Source: Phascolarctobacterium sp. | GTDB taxonomy: Bacteria; Bacillota; Negativicutes; Acidaminococcales; Acidaminococcaceae | Direction of reading: 5' to 3' | Length of the DNA stretch: 12,602 nt | NCBI GenBank assembly: GCA_004558595.1 | Contig: SFCN01000058.1 | Coordinates: 1 to 12,602 of the forward strand | Part shown: in pieces, positions 7,324 to 12,602 of the stretch | Layout: each line of letters opens with the position of its first letter | Numbering within the stretch: position 1 is the first letter of the stretch | Notes under the pieces: model-generated | The model's database searches: none | The model's input: the letters and a program-made list of their open reading frames with translations, nothing else | Told to the model about the DNA's origin: nothing | Position numbers and translations under genes: made by a program

Positions 7324-7351
7324 TTTACTTTTTTACGCCTAATGATATAAT
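7324..7351 (+). promoter_or_regulatory. Extended -10 promoter of the DUF2156-GNAT operon
   Basis: TTTACT (7324-7329), a 16-nt spacer and a perfect TATAAT (7346-7351) preceded by TGA (7343-7345) make a strong extended -10 promoter. Transcription would start near 7358, giving a leader of only about 25 nt before the ribosome binding site and start. Confidence 0.6.
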
Positions 7352-7383
7352 ATACTAAACTAGTAGATATTAGTTGGGAGGTC

Positions 7384-8271
7384 TTGAAAATTTTAGAATT
7401 CCAAAAGGTTACCTTGGCCCAAAAGCCATTGTTTGAAAGCTATATCTCTAAAAGTCATCAGCGAGGCAGTGAATGTGCCTTTTCTAATAACTATGTTTGG
7501 CGTGACTGCTACCACATTTTCTGGTGCGTAGCCCACGATTTTCTGCTGTACAAGGTTCGCAAAAATAATGTGGACTTTTATCTACAGCCCTTTGGTGGTC
7601 GTGATGAGGATTTACCCATGCTCATCGAAGAAATCCGCGAGAGCAATGGCGGGCCCTTTGAGATGCACGGTATTTATGATTTTACGAAGGAACGCTTTGA
7701 AAAGGTTATGCCGGGTTTGGAATATGTTGAGGATCGGGATAATTGGGATTATGTGTATCTGCGAGAGAAGCTGGCTACCATGAGCGGCCGCAAGCTCCAC
7801 GGGCAAAAGAATCACTATAACGCCTTTTGCAAGGCTCATCCGGATTTTACCTATGAGCCCATTACCTTCGCCAATATGCGTGAATGCCTGGAGTTTGGTG
7901 AAAAATGGTGTAACGAGCATAAGGTGGAGGACCCGAGCCTGGAGTGCGAGCTATATGCCATCCAGCAGGCCTTTTTGAGCTTTGAGCAGCTGGAGCTGCG
8001 TGGCGGTGCCATTCGCTTTGATGGCAAGATTCAAGCCTTTAGCTTTGGCAAGAAAATCAATGAGGATACGGCGGTGCTGCATGTGGAGAAGGCGGACCAT
8101 AATGTGCGTGGCTTATACACGGCCATGACTAAGGAGTTCGCTGCTCACGCTTGGGATGATGTTATTTACCTAAATCGGGAGGAGGACATGGGTATTCCTG
8201 GTCTGCGTAACGCCAAGGAGGCGTTGCATCCTGAGTTCATGGTGAAGAAGTATAACGTCTTTTTTAAATGA
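7384..8271 (+). CDS. DUF2156 protein (phosphatidylglycerol lysyltransferase C-terminal-like, GNAT fold)
   Basis: A 295-aa soluble protein of the DUF2156 / LPG-synthase C-terminal family, which adopts a double GNAT-like fold related to the aminoacyl-tRNA-using domain of MprF. Recognition rests on CAFSNNYVWRDCYHI (31-45), the family block YLREKLATMSGRKLHGQKNH (125-144), and the C-terminal YLNREEDMGIPGLRNAKEAL (262-281) with HPEFMVKKY after it. It lacks the membrane flippase domain of MprF, so lipid lysinylation is not implied; the substrate is unknown. The start is unusual: GGGAGGT (7376-7382) lies only 1 nt before the TTG at 7384. An ATT at 7390 would have normal spacing, so the true start is either this TTG or a rare ATT two codons later. 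The protein is cotranscribed with the downstream GNAT gene (8-nt gap). Confidence 0.85.
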   Translation: MKILEFQKVTLAQKPLFESYISKSHQRGSECAFSNNYVWRDCYHIFWCVAHDFLLYKVRKNNVDFYLQPFGGRDEDLPMLIEEIRESNGGPFEMHGIYDFTKERFEKVMPGLEYVEDRDNWDYVYLREKLATMSGRKLHGQKNHYNAFCKAHPDFTYEPITFANMRECLEFGEKWCNEHKVEDPSLECELYAIQQAFLSFEQLELRGGAIRFDGKIQAFSFGKKINEDTAVLHVEKADHNVRGLYTAMTKEFAAHAWDDVIYLNREEDMGIPGLRNAKEALHPEFMVKKYNVFFK

Positions 8272-8279
8272 GGTGAAGC

Positions 8280-9500
8280 ATGATTTATCGCGTTGTCAAC
8301 GAGGAACGTATGCCCCAAGTGGCAGAGCTGTGGGATTACTGCTTTGAAAAACGTCAGGAGCCCTTTTTCCAGTATTATTTCCAAGAGTACTGCGGTAAGA
8401 ACAATATGGTGATTGGCGGCTTCGAAAAGGTGGGGCCTGTGGACGAAAACGGCAAGCAAAGAGAAAAATTACGCACCATGGTGCATGTTAATCCCTATAT
8501 GCTGCGTATTCGTGGGCAGGAGCGGCTGACGCCTTATTTAGTGGGCGTGGCCACAGCGCCGGAGGCGCGAGGTCAACACGCCTTCGGGCCGCTATTACAG
8601 ACGAGCTTTGAGGTGCTACGCTCGGAGGGCTTTACCTTCGCTACGTTGATGCCCATTTATGCAGGCATCTATCTGCCCTATGAGTTCGCTTATTGCTATT
8701 TTGGCTTGCACTATAAAATGCCGTTGGTGGACTTGGCTCGGGAGCTGGCGGGCGCCGCTGGCAAGGAGTTGGCGGTGGAGCGTGAGCCCCTGAGCAAGGA
8801 GCTCTTGGCACCGCTCTACGCCAAACTGACATCACAATATAACGGTGTGCCGGTACGGACGGACTTCCAGTGGCGTAAGCTGCTGACGGTGCATGGCCTG
8901 GAGGGCATGCAGTGCGCAGTGGTGTACCGTGAAGGCGAAGCCTGCGGCTATATGTTCTACTATATTAGCGAGGGCTGCTTCACTGTCCATGAGCTTTTGA
9001 CCGATGGCTATGACGCACGCAATCGTTTGCTCCAGTACGCGGCCATGCACCAAAGCGCGGCGAAGGAGTTTTCTTGGATTGCGCCAGCTTGGGATAAGAC
9101 TTATCTAGGCTTTGCTGACCAGAGCCTAGCACCGCAGGTGCAGCCCTTTATGATGGCGCGTTGTCTGGACGCGCGTAAGGCTCTCACGGAGCTGGCGGCG
9201 CCTCAAGGAGCGGTCTCCGGCGATGTGGTGCTGCTCTTGACGGATAAGGTGATTGATCGGAATAATCATCTGCTGAAGCTCTATGTGGACGCTGGCTCGG
9301 TGGAAGTGAAGAGCACTATTGAGCAGGAAGAGGTTATCATGGATATGGGGGCCTTCACCCAGCTTTATTTCGGAGCTTTTACGGCAACGGAGCTGTGGGA
9401 GGCCGGGCGTATTCGCATCAAGGCTGGCGCGGAGGAGAAGCTAGCGCTATTGGACAGCCTGTTCCCCAAGCAACGTAATTTTATTAACGAGTATTTTTGA
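8280..9500 (+). CDS. Eis-like GNAT N-acetyltransferase with C-terminal SCP2-like domain
   Basis: A 406-aa cytoplasmic acetyltransferase of the Eis / YP-type GNAT group, which transfers acetyl from acetyl-CoA to amines; the substrate is unknown. The N-terminal GNAT domain shows the acetyl-CoA loop VGVATAPEARGQHAFGPLL (88-106), then ATLMPIYAGIYLPYEFAY (121-138), where Tyr131 aligns with the Eis catalytic tyrosine region. A second degenerate GNAT domain covers about 165-290 (EACGYMFYYIS). An SCP2-like domain covers about 310-406 (VVLLLTDKVIDRNNHLLKLYV, then IMDMGAFTQLYFGAF). The chain ends in Phe406, as Eis-type enzymes end in a residue whose carboxylate helps catalysis. GAGGTG (8270-8275) overlaps the stop of the DUF2156 gene and serves the ATG at 8280. 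The RGQHAF loop departs from the usual RGxGxG form. A terminator lies at 9614-9643. Confidence 0.85.
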   Translation: MIYRVVNEERMPQVAELWDYCFEKRQEPFFQYYFQEYCGKNNMVIGGFEKVGPVDENGKQREKLRTMVHVNPYMLRIRGQERLTPYLVGVATAPEARGQHAFGPLLQTSFEVLRSEGFTFATLMPIYAGIYLPYEFAYCYFGLHYKMPLVDLARELAGAAGKELAVEREPLSKELLAPLYAKLTSQYNGVPVRTDFQWRKLLTVHGLEGMQCAVVYREGEACGYMFYYISEGCFTVHELLTDGYDARNRLLQYAAMHQSAAKEFSWIAPAWDKTYLGFADQSLAPQVQPFMMARCLDARKALTELAAPQGAVSGDVVLLLTDKVIDRNNHLLKLYVDAGSVEVKSTIEQEEVIMDMGAFTQLYFGAFTATELWEAGRIRIKAGAEEKLALLDSLFPKQRNFINEYF

Positions 9501-9506
9501 AACGCT

Positions 9507-9530
9507 GTGCTTTTCGTTTCCTAAAAGCAC
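9507..9530 (+). other. Hairpin just after the GNAT gene
   Basis: GTGCTTTT (9507-9514) pairs perfectly with AAAAGCAC (9523-9530) across an 8-nt loop, 7 nt past the stop codon. It is not followed by a T-run, so it may be a 3'-end stabiliser rather than a terminator. Confidence 0.4.
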
Positions 9531-9613
9531 CTGCAAAGCTACTTTTGTGCAAAACTTCTTGCGCTGGTGGCGACCAAGTTTACGAACAAATTAAATAATT
9601 TCTAAGCAAAATC

Positions 9614-9643
9614 AATCTTCCGACTGCGGTCGGGGGATTTTTT
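9614..9643 (+). terminator. Strong intrinsic terminator of the DUF2156-GNAT operon
   Basis: AATCTTCCGAC (9614-9624) pairs with GTCGGGGGATT (9629-9639) across a TGCG loop. All 11 pairs form, two of them G-U, and the stem runs into a six-T tract (9638-9643). This also marks the change to AT-rich DNA on its right. Confidence 0.85.
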
Positions 9644-9890
9644 GCGTTTAGGGGGATTGTGCGTTCCTTCAAAATCCGTTAAGCTCAAGCGAAAAGATAC
9701 TCAAAACGATTGTGCATTAATTATGAAACTATTATTGTGAAAGTTAGCATATAAAACTAAATGTGAATAAAATGTGAATGAATTGTGAATGTAACGTTGA
9801 GTGAAATACTAAATGCATAATAACATGTGGACTAGAGTAAATCGAGGCTCAAAACCTATTTAAAAGCGTCTGGAAAGGGTATATAATTAT
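9644..9890. other. Noncoding AT-rich spacer between the terminator and the IS element
   Basis: No convincing gene is visible in this interval. It holds two copies of GATTGTGC (9655-9662 and 9710-9717), three phased TGTGAAT repeats (9762-9790), a possible -10 CATAAT (9816-9821), and near its end a perfect TATAAT (9882-9887) without a good -35. It may be the remains of a regulatory region. Confidence 0.5.
9762..9790 (+). promoter_or_regulatory. Three TGTGAAT repeats at exact 11-bp period (response-regulator-type box)
   Basis: TGTGAAT occurs at 9762-9768, 9773-9779 and 9784-9790, so each start is 11 bp from the last, about one helical turn. Direct 7-bp repeats with 4-bp gaps are the format bound by OmpR/PhoB-type winged-helix response regulators. 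A possible -10 (CATAAT, 9816-9821) lies 25 nt downstream. The binding protein and target are not known; the assignment is inference from repeat format. Confidence 0.4.
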
Positions 9891-10010
9891 ATGAAACTGT
9901 TGGTTTTGCGTTATTTCAGAGCACAGCAAACAGACGACGCCGAATTTTTTGAAAAAGAAAACGCGACCCCGTCTCTATGGGTTTATCTGTTAATAAAAGG
10001 TGTTGTCTGA
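9891..10010 (+). CDS. Possible small ORF whose end lies in the IS terminal repeat
   Basis: A 39-codon frame beginning MKLLVLRYFRAQQTDDAEFF and ending at a TGA (10008-10010) that lies inside the left terminal repeat of the IS30 element. A TATAAT (9882-9887) lies directly upstream of the ATG, which leaves no room for a leader from it. GGAAAGGG (9872-9879) is a poor ribosome binding site at 11 nt. It could be the truncated start of a gene interrupted by the IS, or chance. I do not recognise the protein. Confidence 0.2.
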   Translation: MKLLVLRYFRAQQTDDAEFFEKENATPSLWVYLLIKGVV

Positions 10011-10012
10011 CC
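10002..10012 (+). repeat. Left terminal inverted repeat of the IS30 element
   Basis: GTTGTCTGACC, an exact reverse complement of the repeat at 11344-11354. It lies 14 nt beyond the transposase stop codon. Confidence 0.7.
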
Positions 10013-10026
10013 TGTAAATTGTGGAC

Positions 10027-11328
10027 TTATCTACGTTTTAACAGTATGGGCTTTAGGCACACTTCATCGGGTGGAATCGCGGAGAGTGCTAACGCATCCA
10101 GCAGTTTTTTGTATCTAGGTGCAGTCATCAAATCAAAAGGTGTAACATTATCGAATATTTCCCTAGCAACACTATTAATGTGACAGGTTATCAAATGTAT
10201 ATCCTTAGGAGAGAGGAAATTAAAGGTGGTACCTTTTGGAAGAATACGCCTAATCAAGGAGTGGTTTTTCTCTATATGTGCTTTTTGCCAGGATGCTAGC
10301 GGATCACAATAGAAAATTCTGGTTCTTCGCTTACCATCTGCAGTAAACTCTAGATTGTGGGGACCTTTGAATTCAACACCGTTGTCTGTAAGGATTACAG
10401 GAAAAACTTGCTTAAACAATTCAAGGCCAAGGGTTTGGGTTAGGTAATCAAATACTTTATTAACACTTTTCTGAGTGCCATCGTTCATAAGGAAAATAAG
10501 CATAAAGTTGTTCTCTCTGAAAATGAATGTAAGCAACACATTTTTACTGCCTCTAGTGCCCTTAACCGTATCTATTTCGACAATAGATACGTCTGGATGA
10601 GCAGCTATATAATCCTTGAAATCGTCAATAGTACGGCCTTTACGGCATTGGTACTCCATTGTAGTCCTTACCTTCTTTGTGCGTCGCATTTTGTAAGCAA
10701 CCTTTTTAGGTAGGTCAATATTACGCACAGACAGAGCTCTTAGATCTATGTAATTATAGATAGTTCGCTCTGTAAAGCGTATGTCAAGGGAGTGAGTAGA
10801 GAGGATATGGTTGAGCGATTGGCCGTTCTGAAGTAACGGGGCAATAATATCATTGATTCGTTTAAGCTCCTCAGGGCTGGCATGTGGGCCCATACGGGAT
10901 TCTCTAAGAGTTTCCAGATAAAGATGGTTGGCTTTGAATGCAGAATAATATGCCTGGACCTTTCTACAACCTTTCTTTTCCTTGCAGGAAGTGCAAACAT
11001 AAGGCGGTTTCTCTAACCTAGGACAGTGCTCGGAAATATAAAACTCACAAATAGTAGTGCAGTTATATTCAGTGCAGAATTTGCAATTTTGAAAGCAAGT
11101 ATATTTGGTTTCAGTAGGACAAAGATGCTTATGTAAGCAATTAAAGTATTCAATACAGTCGTTGCTACCAGCTCTAAAGTGGGAAGTAAAGGTTCTACGT
11201 TTGAGTACTTCTCTGGCAATGGTAGAAGGTGAACGACGTAATTCTCTAGCAATATAGGAAAAGGAATAGTGCATAGCAATGAGTCGTTCAATTACAGTAC
11301 GGTCGGTAAGTGAAAGATGAGTCGACAT
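10027..11328 (-). CDS. IS30-family transposase with cysteine-rich insertion
   Basis: A 433-aa DDE transposase that cuts and inserts the element around it. An N-terminal IS30 helix-turn-helix covers about 8-45 (TDRTVIERLIAMHYSFSYIA, then SPSTIAREV). Residues 58-121 hold 12 cysteines (C58, 64, 70, 78, 82, 85, 90, 94, 102, 112, 115, 121), probably one or more zinc-binding modules. The catalytic core has D253 (VEIDTVKG), D315 (ILTDNGVEF) and E353 (WQKAHIEKNHSLIRR), the IS30 DDE triad in the usual contexts. IS30 itself is 383 aa; the extra length is mostly the cysteine block. The ATG at 11328 is chosen because AAGGAG (11340-11335) precedes it at 6 nt; the frame is open 40 codons further upstream, but that stretch crosses the terminal repeat. 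No frameshift or stop is seen, so it may be active. The codon use is AT-rich, unlike the genes to the left. Confidence 0.93.
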   Translation of the reverse strand: MSTHLSLTDRTVIERLIAMHYSFSYIARELRRSPSTIAREVLKRRTFTSHFRAGSNDCIEYFNCLHKHLCPTETKYTCFQNCKFCTEYNCTTICEFYISEHCPRLEKPPYVCTSCKEKKGCRKVQAYYSAFKANHLYLETLRESRMGPHASPEELKRINDIIAPLLQNGQSLNHILSTHSLDIRFTERTIYNYIDLRALSVRNIDLPKKVAYKMRRTKKVRTTMEYQCRKGRTIDDFKDYIAAHPDVSIVEIDTVKGTRGSKNVLLTFIFRENNFMLIFLMNDGTQKSVNKVFDYLTQTLGLELFKQVFPVILTDNGVEFKGPHNLEFTADGKRRTRIFYCDPLASWQKAHIEKNHSLIRRILPKGTTFNFLSPKDIHLITCHINSVAREIFDNVTPFDLMTAPRYKKLLDALALSAIPPDEVCLKPILLKRR

Positions 11329-11343
11329 AAAAAACTCCTTTCT

Positions 11344-11354
11344 GGTCAGACAAC
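11344..11354 (-). repeat. Right terminal inverted repeat of the IS30 element
   Basis: GGTCAGACAAC, the exact inverse of the left repeat, lying directly upstream of the transposase ribosome binding site. Confidence 0.7.
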
Positions 11355-11406
11355 TAATAATATTATCTAACAAGAAAAGGAGAATTTGGAGAGTCTTTGA
11401 AAAAAT

Positions 11407-11458
11407 AAATGCAAATTTGAAAGCGAAAATGTGGGGGAAATTTTGCATTTAAAATTTC
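11407..11458 (+). other. Two mutually exclusive inverted repeats upstream of cas3
   Basis: AAATGCAAATTT (11407-11418) can pair with AAATTTTGCATTT (11438-11450) with a single bulge. The same right arm lies within a second, perfect 8-bp inverted repeat, GAAATTTT (11437-11444) with AAAATTTC (11451-11458), loop GCATTT. The two cannot form together. The DNA is AT-rich, so chance pairing is possible. Confidence 0.3.
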
Positions 11459-11495
11459 ATTTAATGATTGTGAATGTAAAGATGGTGGACAAATT

Positions 11496-11523
11496 TTGAC
11501 TATTTATAGGTTTATAATAAATA
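11496..11523 (+). promoter_or_regulatory. Weak candidate promoter for cas3
   Basis: TTGACT (11496-11501), 16 nt, TAAATA (11518-11523). A perfect TATAAT (11513-11518) also exists, but no -35 is at a normal distance from it. A TGTGAATGTAA at 11469-11479 and a TTGAATGTAA at 11529-11538 flank the site and resemble the TGTGAAT repeats left of the IS. Confidence 0.3.
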
Positions 11524-11563
11524 TAGACTTGAATGTAAATGGAATTTGAAGGGAGGTTTTCTT

Positions 11564-12602
11564 GTGCAATATCTTGCTCATAAAAGCAATGATGGTAGAG
11601 AACAGCTTTTGTTAGAGCATCTATTAGGGACGGCAGCTTTAAGCTCTAGATTTGCAGCTGTGCTCGGATTAGAGAATGTAGGTTATTACATAGGGCTTTA
11701 TCATGATATCGGCAAGTATTCATCAGGCTTTCAAAATAGGATTTTATATGAAGGGGCAAAGGTTGACCATTCTAGTGCTGGGGCAAAGGAAATCATGAGG
11801 AGACTACCATTAGGTTCATTTTGTATCGCTGGCCATCATGGTGGTTTAATGAATAAGGGAAGTAAAATTTCCTTGGAGGATGGAACATTATTTAGTCGTT
11901 TAGGAAAAGAATTAACTGGTAGATTAGATTATAGTGAGTTTCAAAAAGAACCTAAGCTGGTAATCAGAAGTAGTGATATGCAAGAGCAGGTACAAAGGTT
12001 TTGTGGAAATGATGCTTTTAGCACGATGTTTTTGACAAGAATTCTCTTTTCATGTTTGGTGGACGCAGATTTTTTAGATACAGAGAATTTCATGTCTAAT
12101 GGGTCTGTTTCTAGGGGTGGTTTTGATTCTTTAAAAGTACTATATAAAAGATATATAGACTACATTGAAAAATTTAAACCAGCCAAAAATGAGTTAAATA
12201 CTAAAAGATGTGAGATACTTGATGAATGCCTAAAAGCAGCAGATGGGAATGAAGGACTATATACTTTGACTGTGCCTACCGGAGGAGGAAAGACCATTGC
12301 TTCTTTAGGATTTGCTTTGAAGCATGCTGTTATTCATAGAAAAGCACGACTAATTTATGTTATTCCTTATACATCAATTATTGAACAGACTGCTGATGTG
12401 TTTAAGAGTATCGTAGGGACAGAAAATGTTTTAGAACATCACATGAATGTGGACTATGATGGAAATGAGGAATTAACTGAGTATCAAATTGAACGCTATA
12501 AGTTGGCCACAGAGAATTGGGAAGCACCGATTATAGTCACCACCAATGTGCAGTTCTTTGAATCCCTTTTCTCCAATAAGGTTAGCCGTAGTCGCAAGCT
12601 GC
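11564..12602 (+). CDS. cas3: CRISPR-associated nuclease/helicase Cas3, type I-C-like, N-terminal 346 codons (partial)
   Basis: The first 346 residues of Cas3, the enzyme recruited by Cascade to nick and unwind target DNA. The frame is open to the window edge and incomplete (full proteins are about 700-850 aa). An N-terminal HD nuclease domain shows H19 (LEHLLGTA), the HD pair H47-D48 (YYIGLYHDIGKYSSGFQ), H69 (VDHSSAG), H91-H92 (IAGHHGG) and D167 or D169 (LVDADFLD). The SF2 helicase begins with Walker A TVPTGGGKTIASL (236-248), then YVIPYTSIIEQTADVF (265-280) and ENWEAPIIVTTNVQFFESLF (317-336). The fused HD-helicase order and the IPYTSIIEQ and VTTNVQFFESLF blocks resemble type I-C Cas3. GTG 11564 follows GGGAGG (11551-11556) by 7 nt. 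Other cas genes would be expected beyond the right edge (cas5, cas8c, cas7, cas4, cas1, cas2); the IS30 element lies about 200 nt upstream. Composition is AT-rich. Confidence 0.93.
   Translation, partial: MQYLAHKSNDGREQLLLEHLLGTAALSSRFAAVLGLENVGYYIGLYHDIGKYSSGFQNRILYEGAKVDHSSAGAKEIMRRLPLGSFCIAGHHGGLMNKGSKISLEDGTLFSRLGKELTGRLDYSEFQKEPKLVIRSSDMQEQVQRFCGNDAFSTMFLTRILFSCLVDADFLDTENFMSNGSVSRGGFDSLKVLYKRYIDYIEKFKPAKNELNTKRCEILDECLKAADGNEGLYTLTVPTGGGKTIASLGFALKHAVIHRKARLIYVIPYTSIIEQTADVFKSIVGTENVLEHHMNVDYDGNEELTEYQIERYKLATENWEAPIIVTTNVQFFESLFSNKVSRSRKL

Larger units (their letters stand above)
10002..11354. mobile_element. IS30-family insertion sequence
   Basis: The boundaries given are the outer edges of a perfect 11-bp inverted repeat (GTTGTCTGACC at 10002-10012, GGTCAGACAAC at 11344-11354) that brackets the transposase gene. 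The true tips may lie up to about 13 nt further out, because both sides continue with TAATA-containing sequence that partly matches. The element is about 1.35-1.38 kb. A TTATCT is found outside both ends (9983-9988 and 11363-11368), but the distances are unequal and IS30 elements usually make 2-3-bp duplications, so I do not call a target duplication. Confidence 0.75.

Noticed and set aside
9977..10183. 68-aa plus-strand frame across the IS left end
   Set aside because: It runs across the terminal repeat and antisense to the transposase 3' end, with no ribosome binding site.
9983..11368. TTATCT outside both IS ends as a target-site duplication
   Set aside because: The copies are 13 and 8 nt from the repeat cores, so they are not symmetric, and 6 bp is longer than usual for IS30; AT-rich chance match is likely.
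11329..11448. 40-codon N-terminal extension of the IS30 transposase
   Set aside because: It crosses the terminal inverted repeat and leaves the element; ATG 11328 has AAGGAG at 6 nt and matches the family start.
9644..11563. CRISPR repeat array beside cas3
   Set aside because: No 28-37-nt unit repeats at regular spacing anywhere in the interval; the short TGTGAAT repeats have an 11-bp period and no spacers.

Overview
The window looks like chromosomal DNA from a diderm Firmicute of the Negativicutes type (for example Acidaminococcaceae or a relative). The gene families and AGGAGG-type ribosome binding sites are Firmicute-like. A secretin, which is an outer-membrane channel, sits beside type IV pilus ATPases, so an outer membrane is implied. 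The organism assignment is inference; no rRNA or tRNA is present to fix it.

Layout. (1) 1-276, minus: the start of an Rpn/PD-(D/E)XK nuclease-transposase family gene that runs off the left edge. (2) 365-3835: a small type IV pilus or type II secretion cluster, with a minimal secretin on the minus strand divergent from overlapping pilB-like and pilT-like ATPase genes. No platform protein (PilC), PilM/N/O or pilin is present here. (3) 3844-6147, minus: a CPA2-type cation:proton antiporter with two C-terminal TrkA-C domains, convergent with pilT and separated from it by 8 nt. (4) 6347-7222, plus: a fold-type IV (D-amino acid/branched-chain) aminotransferase homologue in which the Schiff-base lysine appears to be Asn, followed by a clear intrinsic terminator. 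(5) 7384-9500, plus: a two-gene operon of a DUF2156 (phosphatidylglycerol lysyltransferase C-terminal-like) protein and an Eis-like GNAT acetyltransferase, with its own extended -10 promoter; a strong terminator lies at 9614-9643. (6) 9644-12602: visibly more AT-rich DNA with different codon use. It holds a long noncoding stretch with helically phased TGTGAAT repeats, an IS30-family element with a cysteine-rich transposase, and the first 346 codons of a Cas3 HD-nuclease/helicase (type I-C-like) that runs off the right edge.

The two halves differ: 1-9640 reads as core-type genome with short intergenic gaps, while 9640-12602 reads as an acquired or accessory region entering a CRISPR-Cas locus. 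No CRISPR repeat array is visible in the window; in type I-C loci it normally lies past cas2, beyond the right edge. The observations most worth a second look are the lysine-less aminotransferase homologue, the TGTGAAT repeat box next to the IS and cas3, the repeated TGTATAATA sequence in the 6148-6346 intergenic region, and the pared-down pilus cluster.
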